This document shows positions 33,717-42,269 of a stretch of DNA of 50,211 nt, piece by piece. The notes beneath the pieces were generated by a model. The model was not told the DNA's origin. It ran no database searches and was given only the letters and a program-made list of their open reading frames with translations. This stretch comes from Paenibacillus tyrphae (GTDB lineage Bacteria; Bacillota; Bacilli; Paenibacillales; NBRC-103111), in contig NZ_BSDJ01000045.1 in NCBI RefSeq assembly GCF_027925525.1, forward strand, positions 1-50,211, in the 5' to 3' direction. Position 1 is the stretch's first letter, and each line of letters begins with the position of its first letter. The position numbers were made by a program, and so were the translations under genes.

Positions 33717-34328
33717 ATGGTCAAATCATGGCAAAGCATCGTATGGACGCTATCCGTCCTGCTATTCGTTGCAGGTGCGGCTGCTTCCTGCAGTCAACCA
33801 CAGCCGAAAAGCCGGATCAACTCGAACGTGCCGGGTGAACAAACGGCCTTGCCGCCCACACCGGACAGCGGCGTGCGCATGAAGGAAGCTGGCGGCGGCA
33901 AATCGTGGCGCGCAACGGCCGATGCCATTATCGCGGAGGGCGCCAAGTATATGGGGACTCCATACGTCTACGGGGCGGAACGGTTTCACGACAAGGCGTT
34001 CGATTGCTCGTCCTACGTTCAATATTTGTACGGTCACCACGGGGTCTCGTTAGGCTACAACGCCAGAGAGCAAGCGGTACAAGGAACGGAAATTGCATTT
34101 ATGAACATGCGGCGGGGCGACTTGATGTTTTTCTCGGACGAAGATTTTCCGAATGAAACGGGTCTCAATAAAGTCCGGCATGTGGGGATCTATATGGGGG
34201 AAGGAAAAATTCTTCATACGTACCAGCCCGGGATCGGCGTAGTGATCAGCAATATTCATAAGGACGAGAAAGAAGGAGAGTATTGGTACCAGCACTTCTT
34301 GTTCGCACGGCGGGTTATTCCGGGTTAA
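33717..34328 (+). CDS. NlpC/P60 peptidoglycan endopeptidase, possible lipoprotein
   Basis: This 203-residue exported protein has an N-terminal signal segment ending in AASC (Cys25), an unusual but possible lipobox. The NlpC/P60 domain (about 65-200) has catalytic Cys97 (FDCSSY), His155 (VRHVGIYMG) and a third polar site at His167. Such enzymes cut the D-Glu-diaminopimelate bond of stem peptides. A hairpin lies on its strong ribosome binding tract. Anchoring as a lipoprotein is inference. Confidence 0.83.
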   Translation: MVKSWQSIVWTLSVLLFVAGAAASCSQPQPKSRINSNVPGEQTALPPTPDSGVRMKEAGGGKSWRATADAIIAEGAKYMGTPYVYGAERFHDKAFDCSSYVQYLYGHHGVSLGYNAREQAVQGTEIAFMNMRRGDLMFFSDEDFPNETGLNKVRHVGIYMGEGKILHTYQPGIGVVISNIHKDEKEGEYWYQHFLFARRVIPG

Positions 34329-34383
34329 AAAAAGGAAAAATAATTTATTTATGTTGAAATAAATGAAAATTTGCTCCATAATG

Positions 34384-34438
34384 AATAGCGAGGCCCGTCG
34401 GACGCTTTGACGTTGCGGCGGCGCGGCGCTATTTTTTT
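34384..34438 (+). terminator. Terminator after the NlpC/P60 gene
   Basis: The arms AATAGCG (34384-34390) and CGCTATT (34427-34433) close a GC-rich stem and run into seven T (34432-34438). Confidence 0.7.
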
Positions 34439-34468
34439 GTTTTCATAACGAGAACAGGGGTGAAAAAG

Positions 34469-35233
34469 GTGGTTCAACCTGCTCCAACCGAATTCGATTA
34501 CTATTTGAATGAGACCGATCAACCGTTTGCCGGATGGGATTTCTCGCATCTTACCGATACGGGAAGAATGCGAGAGTTTCCGCTTCGCTGGAATTATTAC
34601 GTTCACGTCAGGGAACGGCTGTCCGCCGTCCGGTCGCTGCTGGACATGGGCACGGGAGGGGGGGAGTTTCTCGCTTCGCTCGCGCCGCTTCCGGCGGATA
34701 CTGTGGCGACCGAAGGCTACGAGCCGAATATCCCGGTTGCCGCGGCGCTGTTGGGGCCGCTGGGCGTACCGGTCGTGCCGGTGAAAGAAGATGATCGTCT
34801 TGCATTAGAGGACGCCCGATTTGAGCTGGTCATCAACCGTCACGAATCGTTCGCTCCGCAGGAAGTCGCCCGTACCCTGAAGCCGGGCGGCACGTTTCTA
34901 ACGCAGCAGGTGGGTGGGGACAACGATCGGGAAATCAACGATTGGCTCGGCGCACCGCCGTTCGAACTTGCCGATTGGCGCCTAGAAGTGGCGGCGGAGG
35001 GGCTGGAGCGTGCCGGACTGCGGATTACATTACGTGACGAGGAACGCACGAAGACAAGGTTCTACGATATCGGTGCCATCATTTATTATCTGCAGGCGAT
35101 CCCGTGGCAAATTCCGGATTTCTCCGTCCGGAAGTATGAGGGCGCCCTGAGAGAAATACATGCTCATATTCGCAAGCACGGCTATATCGATACGACGTGC
35201 AGCCGGTTTATTTTGACGGCCGTCAAGCCGTGA
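34469..35233 (+). CDS. Class I SAM-dependent methyltransferase
   Basis: This 254-residue protein has motif I (LLDMGTGGGEFL) and a weak motif II/III, then a family-typical C-terminal region that includes GGTFLTQQVGGDNDREINDW. It resembles uncharacterised methyltransferases and does not resemble a specific rRNA or quinone enzyme; substrate unknown. GTG 34469 is preferred because GGGG lies eight bases upstream; in-frame GTG 34460 overlaps that site. It stands alone before nagA. Confidence 0.78.
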   Translation: MVQPAPTEFDYYLNETDQPFAGWDFSHLTDTGRMREFPLRWNYYVHVRERLSAVRSLLDMGTGGGEFLASLAPLPADTVATEGYEPNIPVAAALLGPLGVPVVPVKEDDRLALEDARFELVINRHESFAPQEVARTLKPGGTFLTQQVGGDNDREINDWLGAPPFELADWRLEVAAEGLERAGLRITLRDEERTKTRFYDIGAIIYYLQAIPWQIPDFSVRKYEGALREIHAHIRKHGYIDTTCSRFILTAVKP

Positions 35234-35329
35234 GCTGAGTGCTTGGATCAGGACAGAGGTTTTTGTTCGATGCGGATTTCCGGTCACTGCCATGATTGAA
35301 TCCTATTATACTTGGAGGTCGTACGTCCT

Positions 35330-36478
35330 ATGATAAACCGTTGGATAACGAATGTTCGAGTTGCACTTGCAGATCAAGTGCTGCCGCTGGCTTCCGTGCT
35401 TGTTGAGAACGGGCGGATTGCCGAAGTGAAGGAAGGGGGCCATGAGGGTCCGAACGTCATCGACGGCCAAGGAGGGGTGTTGATTCCCGGGATGATCGAC
35501 GTCCACATCCACGGAGCGGACGGGTTCGACATGATGGACGGCGCGCCCGAAAGCATCGAAGCGGTGTCCCGCGCCTGCGTGCGGACCGGCTGCACTTCGT
35601 TTCTGGCGACTTCGGTCAGCTCGACGATCGAGCAGCTTCTCGCGATGATCGAGAGCGTGCGGCGTGTGGCTGGGCATGAACCCGGAGCGCGAATTGCCGG
35701 AATCCATATGGAAGGCCCATATCTGCATCCGAAGCGGAAAGGCATGCAGAACGAGCGCTACCTTCGGCATCCCGATCTCGCAGAAATGGAAGAGATCCTC
35801 CGGCAGACGGGCGATCTGATGAAGATGGTGACGCTGGCTCCCGAGCTTCCCGGCGGCAAAGAGCTTGTGGCGTATTTGGCTGCCAAAGGAATCATCGTTG
35901 CTCTGGCGCACTCCGACGCGACCTACGAGGAAGCGAAAGAGGCGTTCGCGCTGGGCGCCAGCCACATGACGCATTGCTTCAACGGGATGCGGCCGATTCA
36001 TCACCGGGAGCCCGGTCTCATCGTCGCGGCGCTTGAGGACGAACGTGTCAGCTTGCAAGCGATTGTCGACGGCGTCCATCTGCATCCGGCCATCATCCGG
36101 CTGATGCATCGGGTGAAAGGCCCGGAAGGCATGGTGCTTATTACCGATGCGCTGCAGGCGATGGGGCTTGGCGACGGATCGTACCTGTTCGGCGGCCATC
36201 AGGTGGAGGTGAAGGACGGCGTCGCCCGGCTGCAGGACGGCTCGCTTGCCTCCAGCACGGTCACGATGAACATGGCGCTCCGCCAGACGGTAGAGCTGGG
36301 CATCCCGCTGCATGAAGCCGTCGCGATGGCTTCGACGACGCCGGCCCGCGTTCTAGGCTTGACCGGCAAGGGGCGGATCGAGCCGGGCGCCGACGCCGAT
36401 ATCGTAATGCTGGACGTGGACTATAACGTCCGCTGGACGATGATCGAAGGCGAAGTTGTGTACGGCCAAGCGAAATAA
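35330..36478 (+). CDS. nagA: N-acetylglucosamine-6-phosphate deacetylase
   Basis: This 382-residue amidohydrolase removes the acetyl group of GlcNAc-6-P in amino-sugar and cell-wall recycling. The HIHGADG metal site, GIHMEGPYL with its Glu, ALAHSDATYEE, THCFNGM and ITDALQAMG (catalytic Asp) are intact. ATG 35330 has GGAGGT at ten bases; an in-frame TTG at 35312 lacks a site. No nagB follows. It is convergent with the LacI-type regulator and shares its terminator. Confidence 0.9.
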   Translation: MINRWITNVRVALADQVLPLASVLVENGRIAEVKEGGHEGPNVIDGQGGVLIPGMIDVHIHGADGFDMMDGAPESIEAVSRACVRTGCTSFLATSVSSTIEQLLAMIESVRRVAGHEPGARIAGIHMEGPYLHPKRKGMQNERYLRHPDLAEMEEILRQTGDLMKMVTLAPELPGGKELVAYLAAKGIIVALAHSDATYEEAKEAFALGASHMTHCFNGMRPIHHREPGLIVAALEDERVSLQAIVDGVHLHPAIIRLMHRVKGPEGMVLITDALQAMGLGDGSYLFGGHQVEVKDGVARLQDGSLASSTVTMNMALRQTVELGIPLHEAVAMASTTPARVLGLTGKGRIEPGADADIVMLDVDYNVRWTMIEGEVVYGQAK

Positions 36479-36482
36479 ACGA

Positions 36483-36523
36483 AAAAGGACAGACCGAGCG
36501 GAAGTTCACTCGGCTGTCCTTTT
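36483..36523. terminator. Bidirectional terminator of nagA and the LacI-type gene
   Basis: AAAAGGACAG (36483-36492) and CTGTCCTTTT (36514-36523) form a perfect 10-bp stem with an inner CGAG/CTCG pair. The stop codon of the minus-strand regulator (36506-36508) lies within the hairpin. Confidence 0.85.
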
Positions 36524-37561
36524 GTTGTTGTGGGCGGCTTCTCCCGGCAGTATCCATTCGCTCGATTGGCGGAACATCGGCTCGAACGGCACCAAAATTT
36601 TGATCGGCAGCGGGTACGGATCGCGGATGCATTGCAGCATCGTTTTTGCGGCAACAACACCGATCTCGTACGTCGGAATATGGATCGTGGACAGCGGCGG
36701 AATTGTGTAACGAGAAGGCTCGTTGTCGTCGAAGCCGACGATGGCGAACTCACTCGGAATGCGGTAACCCTTCTCGGCAATCGCCCGCATCGCGGCCATC
36801 GCCATAATGTCGCTTGCGGCAAAAACCGCCGTCGGCAAATCCTCGACGTGCTCGTCCAAATACCGCAGCATAAGCTGATACGCATTGTTTGGCTCCCATC
36901 CGGCGTCGATGATCCGCTCCGCCCGGATCAGCAATCCCGCCTGCTCCAAGGCCGCCCGGTATCCCCGGTAGCGCTTCTCCTTCTCGAATTTGCCGGAGCG
37001 TCCGGTGCCTCCGATAAACAAAATGTCGCGGTGGCCTTGTTCGATCAGATGATGGACGGCCTGCCGCGCCGCTTCCACCCGGTCATACGATATCGTTGGA
37101 ATGTCGGGGTCCGACACGTCGATACCGACGACATTGCGCATGTGCTTCTTCAGATGGTTGTATAATTTGGCCTCGATGCCCTCGATGACGATCAAGCCCT
37201 CGACCTGGCTGTCTTGTACGGCATGCTTCAAAATTTCCGGCTTTTTCAGCTCTTCCTGCGTATAGGTGAAGGCGATTTTATAGCCGTGTCTCGCCAGTTC
37301 CTTCTCGATGCCGTCGCAAATGACCGAGAAGTAAGGGTGATAGTGGCGGTTCTGAAGCGTTGACACGATACAGCCGATGCCTCGCGTGGCTCTGCCGTCG
37401 TCGCCGGACGATTTGATCTGATAGCCGAGCTCCCGGGCGACGTCCCATATTTTTTGTTTGGTTGCGGTATTCACGGTTCGGTTGGCGTCGTTGGCCAAGA
37501 CGCGGGACACCGTGGAGACGGACACGCCGACGCGGTCCGCGATATCTTTCAGTGTTGGCAT
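36506..37561 (-). CDS. LacI-family transcriptional regulator
   Basis: This 351-residue repressor has the helix-turn-helix at its N-terminus (PTLKDIADRVGVSVSTVSRV) and a periplasmic-binding-protein-like effector domain. The start at 37561 has GGGG at about eight bases on the minus strand; an in-frame upstream start gives an unnatural extension. It is divergent from the sugar ABC operon, and the TTGCCGCAA sites in the 240-base gap are its likely operators, one near its own start (autoregulation). Confidence 0.9.
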   Translation of the reverse strand: MPTLKDIADRVGVSVSTVSRVLANDANRTVNTATKQKIWDVARELGYQIKSSGDDGRATRGIGCIVSTLQNRHYHPYFSVICDGIEKELARHGYKIAFTYTQEELKKPEILKHAVQDSQVEGLIVIEGIEAKLYNHLKKHMRNVVGIDVSDPDIPTISYDRVEAARQAVHHLIEQGHRDILFIGGTGRSGKFEKEKRYRGYRAALEQAGLLIRAERIIDAGWEPNNAYQLMLRYLDEHVEDLPTAVFAASDIMAMAAMRAIAEKGYRIPSEFAIVGFDDNEPSRYTIPPLSTIHIPTYEIGVVAAKTMLQCIRDPYPLPIKILVPFEPMFRQSSEWILPGEAAHNNKRTAE

Positions 37562-37594
37562 AACGTAACCCCGCTTCTTATCGGATAATGAGAA

Positions 37595-37609
37595 AATTTG
37601 CCGCAAATT
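37595..37609. promoter_or_regulatory. LacI-type operator 1 (near the regulator gene)
   Basis: AATTTGC-C-GCAAATT is a perfect 7-bp inverted repeat about one central base. It is 34 bases from the regulator start. TTACGCAA (37622-37629) lies near by. Confidence 0.55.
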
Positions 37610-37685
37610 CTACTTTTCATGTTACGCAAAACGGCGCGTCAGGTCAACTGAAATGATCACTGCAAAACAAAATATATTTTTGCAA

Positions 37686-37700
37686 TTATTGCCGCAAATA
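37686..37700. promoter_or_regulatory. LacI-type operator 2 (near the ABC operon promoter)
   Basis: It repeats the core TTGCCGCAA (37689-37697) with partly matching flanks, 15 bp upstream of the -35. A third related box, TTGCGCAA (37722-37729), lies inside the promoter spacer. Confidence 0.5.
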
Positions 37701-37715
37701 ACTGAAAAATAATTG

Positions 37716-37744
37716 TTGACTTTGCGCAATGAAAGCGGTACATT
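37716..37744 (+). promoter_or_regulatory. Promoter of the sugar ABC operon
   Basis: TTGACT (37716-37721), a 17-base spacer and TACATT (37739-37744). A cre-like stretch TGAAAGCGGT (37730-37739) is in the spacer, but its right half is poor. Confidence 0.65.
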
Positions 37745-37801
37745 TTGGATAGGCAATCGATTCCAATCTACGATGACGATCTACGAGAAAGGGGAACTCG
37801 A

Positions 37802-39112
37802 ATGAAAGGTGCACAACGATTGACGAAGGCATCGCTTTTCGCCGCTCTGGGCGTATCCGTGGCACTGTCCGGGTGCTCGCAAGCGCCGTCGTCCGGTGCA
37901 GCTGGCGGCAACGCAGGCGGAGGGAACGGCCAAAAGGTGAAGCTGGTGTTTTGGAGCCATCAGGCGGAGGCATTCAACGATAATTATAAGAAGCTAATTG
38001 ACAGCTATATGAAAGCGCACCCAAATGTAGAAATCAGCTATCAAAGCTTCCCGTACGACGTCTATAACCAAAAGCTGAAAGCGTCGTTCTCCGCGCAAAA
38101 TCCGCCGGATATCGCCGAAGCGTTCGGCACGTGGGTGCCGGAATATTCCAAGAACGGCCTGCTGTCGGAGGTGCCCGGTGGGGAGGAGGCCGACAAAGCG
38201 TACTACGAGGCCCCGCTAGGCGGGTTTAAGTGGGACGGCAAGCTGTACGGGCTTCCGCTGGAATTCAATATCGAGAACGGCGGCATGCTGGCGCATCCCA
38301 AAATGTTTAGCGACAAAGGACTCGCTTATCCGCCGAAGACATGGACGGAGCTGGTCGACAGCGCCAAGGCCTTGACGGTGCGCGACGGCAGCGGCATGAA
38401 GGTGAAAGGCTTCGATTTCATCTCGGGGGACAACATCACGTTTACGTTCCTGTCGATGATTTTACAGCAGAACGGCAAGTATTGGGGCAGCGACGGCCAT
38501 GTCAATTTCCAGACGCCGGAGGCGATTAAGGCGATGACGGCGCTGAAGGATTTGGTTGTGCGGGATCAAGTGACCGATCTGACGGCCTTCGGGGGACAAC
38601 TCGATTCATCCGACTACTTCTTCAAGGGCGGGGCGGCGATGACCTACCGCGGACCGTGGACGATTGCCGCTGGTCTCGACAATTACAAGGCCAAAGATTT
38701 CGAATACGTGCCGGTGCCGTCCTTTACCGACAATCCGCCGTCCTTTGCTGCTGAGTCCGGGTGGGGGCTGATCGTCTCGAAGAAGAGCAAGGCATCCAAG
38801 GAAGCGTGGGACTTCATTCAATTCCTCTCGTCAAAAGAAAATCTGAAGGCGTGGAACCTCGGCACCTTCACGGTACCGGCCAAGAAAGAGGTCGCGGAGG
38901 ACCCGGAGTTCGTAAGCAAAAACCCGTTCATGCGGACATCCGTCGGCCTGCTGCCGCACGGGCAATGGATCGGCCTCATCTGGGACCGCGACCATTTCTT
39001 TAAGCAAATCAACGATCATTTCCAGCTCATGGTCAGCGGGAAGGAAACGGTGGAAAACGGATTGAAAGCGATCGAGAAGGCCGTCAACGATAGTCAAGAT
39101 CAACACAAGTAA
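37802..39112 (+). CDS. Sugar ABC transporter substrate-binding lipoprotein
   Basis: This 436-residue secreted lipoprotein has a lipobox (LSGC, Cys25) and the extracellular solute-binding family 1 fold (WSHQAEAFNDNYKKLIDSY, AYYEAPLGGFKWDGKLYGLP). It captures a carbohydrate for the two permeases downstream. The GAAAGGGG site supports ATG 37802, and a more upstream in-frame start has none. Ligand is inferred from the downstream GH4 enzyme, not read from the sequence. Confidence 0.87.
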   Translation: MKGAQRLTKASLFAALGVSVALSGCSQAPSSGAAGGNAGGGNGQKVKLVFWSHQAEAFNDNYKKLIDSYMKAHPNVEISYQSFPYDVYNQKLKASFSAQNPPDIAEAFGTWVPEYSKNGLLSEVPGGEEADKAYYEAPLGGFKWDGKLYGLPLEFNIENGGMLAHPKMFSDKGLAYPPKTWTELVDSAKALTVRDGSGMKVKGFDFISGDNITFTFLSMILQQNGKYWGSDGHVNFQTPEAIKAMTALKDLVVRDQVTDLTAFGGQLDSSDYFFKGGAAMTYRGPWTIAAGLDNYKAKDFEYVPVPSFTDNPPSFAAESGWGLIVSKKSKASKEAWDFIQFLSSKENLKAWNLGTFTVPAKKEVAEDPEFVSKNPFMRTSVGLLPHGQWIGLIWDRDHFFKQINDHFQLMVSGKETVENGLKAIEKAVNDSQDQHK

Positions 39113-39129
39113 ACCGGGAGTGTTAAGGG

Positions 39130-40068
39130 ATGGAAAACAGCTCTAGTATACCCAGCAAGCCCGGCGGCAAAGCGCTCCGGAGCAGCGCGACCGCCCAGTA
39201 CCGCAAGGAAAAACGGTTCGCGTTCGTATCCTTGACGCCGATTCTGCTGCTGTTCGGCCTGTTCGCCTTCGCTCCGATCGCCTGGAGCCTGATCTTATCG
39301 TTCTACAAATTCAGCCCGCTGGCAGACCAATCGCCTTTTGTCGGATTGGACAATTATGTCCGGCTGTTTCACGACGCCATCTTCTTGAAATCGCTATGGG
39401 TGACGTTCAAGTTCGTCGCGTTCACGGTCGTCGTCAACATTGTCATTACGCTGCTGATTGCGCTCGGGATTCACCGGGTCCGGTCGCGGCGGCTGCGCAG
39501 CGTGTTCCGCACTGTCTTTTTCCTGCCCGCTATCGCGCCGCTGTCCGGGTCGGCCGTCGTCTGGGGGACGATGTTCAGCGATCAAGGCCTGTTCAATCTG
39601 GTGCTGAGCAAGCTGCACATCCCGCCGGTGCATTGGCTGAGCGATCCGAACTATGCGCTGCTGTCGGTCATTGTCATGACGCTGTGGGCGGACATCGGCT
39701 ACAATATCGTGCTGTTTATCGCCGGGCTCGATTCGATCCCCGACATGTACTACGAAGCGGCGACACTGGACGGCGCGAGCCGGTGGCACATGTTCCGGCA
39801 TATCACGCTGCCGCTGCTCAGCCGCCCGACGCTGTTCGTGACGGTCACGACCGTCGTCTCGTATTTCCAGGCGTTCCCTCAATTCCAAGTCATGACCAAG
39901 GGGGAGCCGTTCAACGAAACCCGGGTGCTCGCGCTGAACATTTACGATCAGGCGTTCGGCAATTCGAATATGGGCTACGCTTCGGCGATGGCGGCGGTGT
40001 TTTTGCTCATTATTTTGCTGGTGACGCTGCTGCAGCTCCGATGGGGGCGGTCCCAATGGGAGCATTGA
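39130..40068 (+). CDS. Sugar ABC transporter permease 1 (MalF-like)
   Basis: This 312-residue CUT1-type permease has six predicted helices and a C-terminal EAA-type loop (YYEAATLDGASRWHMFRHIT). AAGGG is upstream. It follows the binding protein by 17 bases in the same operon and pairs with the second permease. No ATPase is encoded in the operon, so a shared MsmK-type ATPase elsewhere is likely. Confidence 0.88.
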   Translation: MENSSSIPSKPGGKALRSSATAQYRKEKRFAFVSLTPILLLFGLFAFAPIAWSLILSFYKFSPLADQSPFVGLDNYVRLFHDAIFLKSLWVTFKFVAFTVVVNIVITLLIALGIHRVRSRRLRSVFRTVFFLPAIAPLSGSAVVWGTMFSDQGLFNLVLSKLHIPPVHWLSDPNYALLSVIVMTLWADIGYNIVLFIAGLDSIPDMYYEAATLDGASRWHMFRHITLPLLSRPTLFVTVTTVVSYFQAFPQFQVMTKGEPFNETRVLALNIYDQAFGNSNMGYASAMAAVFLLIILLVTLLQLRWGRSQWEH

Positions 40069-40084
40069 GAGGAGGCTGCGGAAC

Positions 40085-40909
40085 ATGAAAACGAAAACGA
40101 CTCTGTTCGACGGCGTGCTGATCGCGGTTTTAACCGTGGCCGCCTGCATCATGCTGCTTCCTTACCTGTGGATGGTGCTCTCGTCGCTCAAAAGCAACAT
40201 GGAGATCATCTCCGCGACGCCGACGCTGCTGCCTGAGCAGCCGAGCTTCGCCGGGTACGAGACGGTGTTCCGGGAGGCGCCTTTCTGGAGATGGCTGGCG
40301 AACAGCGCAGTCACTTCGGTTCTGGTCACGGCGGCTACGCTGTTCACGAGCGCGCTCGCCGGTTATATTTTCGCCAAGTACGAATTTCCGGGGAAAAAGG
40401 TACTGTTTGTTCTCGTGCTTGGGACGATGATGATTCCGTTCCAGGTCATTATGATCCCGACGTATCTGATCATCTCCAAGCTGGGGCTGATCAACCATCT
40501 GGCGGCGGTTATCCTGCCCAATCTGGTCAGCTCGTACGGCGTCTTTCTGGCGAAGCAGTTTATCGAGGATATTCCGAAGGATTTGATGGAGGCGGCCCGG
40601 ATCGACGGGGCGGGCGAGCTGAAGGTGATGTGGCGGATCATTACGCCGCTGATTATGCCGATGCTGTCGGCGCTTGGGATTTTTACGTTCATGGCGTCGT
40701 GGAACAATTATTTGTGGCCGCTGATTGTGCTCAACGATACGGACAACATGACGGTTCCGCTCGCGCTGGTCTTTTTCAACGGGGCGCATACGGTCAACTA
40801 CAATGTGGTTATGTCCGCTGCCGTGCTGATTACGGTGCCGGTTATTATCGTATTCCTGATTTTCCAGAAGCAGTTTATTAAGGGTCTGACAATGACGGGG
40901 ATGAAGTGA
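40085..40909 (+). CDS. Sugar ABC transporter permease 2 (MalG-like)
   Basis: This 274-residue CUT1-type permease has six helices and an EAA loop (LMEAARIDGAGELKVMWRIITPL). GGAGG precedes it. It follows permease 1 by 16 bases and completes the importer. Confidence 0.88.
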   Translation: MKTKTTLFDGVLIAVLTVAACIMLLPYLWMVLSSLKSNMEIISATPTLLPEQPSFAGYETVFREAPFWRWLANSAVTSVLVTAATLFTSALAGYIFAKYEFPGKKVLFVLVLGTMMIPFQVIMIPTYLIISKLGLINHLAAVILPNLVSSYGVFLAKQFIEDIPKDLMEAARIDGAGELKVMWRIITPLIMPMLSALGIFTFMASWNNYLWPLIVLNDTDNMTVPLALVFFNGAHTVNYNVVMSAAVLITVPVIIVFLIFQKQFIKGLTMTGMK

Positions 40910-40911
40910 GT

Positions 40912-40925
40912 TTTACATATGTAAA
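40912..40925. promoter_or_regulatory. Perfect 14-bp palindrome inside the operon
   Basis: TTTACATATGTAAA lies between the second permease and the GH4 gene. It is not followed by a T-run. It could be an internal operator or RNA processing element. Confidence 0.4.
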
Positions 40926-40948
40926 CAAAAGGACGGGAGAAGAGAACT

Positions 40949-42250
40949 ATGACAAAAATTGCGATTATCGGAGCAGGAAGCGCGTTTACCCGGGAGATTG
41001 TGATGGATATTTTCGGGATTTCCGGCATGGACGAGGGGATTATCGCCTTGGTCGATATCGATCCGGCCCGGCTCGCCATTGCGCGCGGATTGGTCGAGCG
41101 CATCGTTGAGATGACGGGCAAACGCTGGCAGGTGCTGGCGTCGACGGACCGCCGGGAGGTGCTGGCCGGCTCGAACTTTGTAATTAACCAGATCGAGGTC
41201 GTCGGACTGGAGACGGTGAAGTACGAATTCGAAATTCCGCTAAAATACGGAGTAAAGCAGTGCATCGGCGATACGCTGGGGCCGGGCGGCTTGTTCAAAA
41301 CGCTGCGCACGCTGCCGAGCTGGATCGAGATCGTCCGGGATGTGGAGGAGCTGTGCCCGGATACGATCATTCTGAACTACACGAATCCGATGTCGGCGGT
41401 GACGCTGCTTACGTCGCGCATTACGGATATTCCGGTCGTCGGGCTGTGCCATTCGATTCAAAATTCGTCGCGCCAGCTGGCGAAGTACGCTGGCGTTCCA
41501 TACGAGGAATTGAAATGGAGAGCGGGCGGCATCAACCATATGTCCTGGTTCGTCGAATTGACGCATCAAGGAAAAGACTTGTATCCGGTGCTGCTGGACA
41601 AGATTCAGGACCCGGAGCTGCTGCGCAAAGACCCGGTCCGTTTCGACGCCATGAAGTACCTCGGCGCGTTCGTCTCTGAATCGAGCGGCCATTTCTCGGA
41701 ATACATTCCGTATTACCGCAAGAGGCAGGATTTGATCGACCAGCACTGCAGTACGGGGTATAACGGAGCCACCGGCTTTTATGCGAACAACTGGCCGATC
41801 TGGCGGAAGACGAACGACGAGGAAATTTTGCAGCAGCTGTCGGGCGAGCTTCCGCTCGAAATGAAATCGAGCCACGAATACGCCGCCGTCATCATTGAGG
41901 CGATGGTGAAGAACGAGCCGAAGGTCATTTACGGCAACGTCGTCAATCAAGGGCTAATCTCGAACCTGCCGCAGGACGGCGTCGTCGAGGTCGCCTGCAT
42001 GGTGGACCGCAACGGCGTGAATCCGTGCCGCTTCGGCCGGCTGCCGGAGCATTTGGCCGCCTTGTGCCGCAGCAACATGGCGTTCTTCGAGCTGGCCGTA
42101 TCGGCCGTGCTGGAGCGGGACAAGGACATGGCGCTGCACGCGCTGATGGTCGATCCGCTTACTTCCGCCGTCTGCTCGCTTGCCGAGATTAAGGCAATGT
42201 TCGAGGAACTGTACGAGGCGGAGCGCGCGTTCGTGCCGGAGCTGAAGTAG
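40949..42250 (+). CDS. GH4-family NAD-dependent glycosidase, alpha-galactosidase-like
   Basis: This 433-residue enzyme of glycoside hydrolase family 4 uses NAD+ and a divalent metal in an unusual oxidation-elimination mechanism. The NAD motif (IGAGSAFTREIVMD), the conserved YTNPMSAV and the metal site Cys167-His168 with a later His197 (INHMSW) are visible. The Cys167 motif is CHSI. In GH4, CHSV marks alpha-galactosidases such as MelA, so galactose-type specificity is the best guess. It is the catabolic gene of the operon and follows the importer. Confidence 0.85.
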   Translation: MTKIAIIGAGSAFTREIVMDIFGISGMDEGIIALVDIDPARLAIARGLVERIVEMTGKRWQVLASTDRREVLAGSNFVINQIEVVGLETVKYEFEIPLKYGVKQCIGDTLGPGGLFKTLRTLPSWIEIVRDVEELCPDTIILNYTNPMSAVTLLTSRITDIPVVGLCHSIQNSSRQLAKYAGVPYEELKWRAGGINHMSWFVELTHQGKDLYPVLLDKIQDPELLRKDPVRFDAMKYLGAFVSESSGHFSEYIPYYRKRQDLIDQHCSTGYNGATGFYANNWPIWRKTNDEEILQQLSGELPLEMKSSHEYAAVIIEAMVKNEPKVIYGNVVNQGLISNLPQDGVVEVACMVDRNGVNPCRFGRLPEHLAALCRSNMAFFELAVSAVLERDKDMALHALMVDPLTSAVCSLAEIKAMFEELYEAERAFVPELK

Positions 42251-42269
42251 AAAAAGGGAGGAAGAAACC

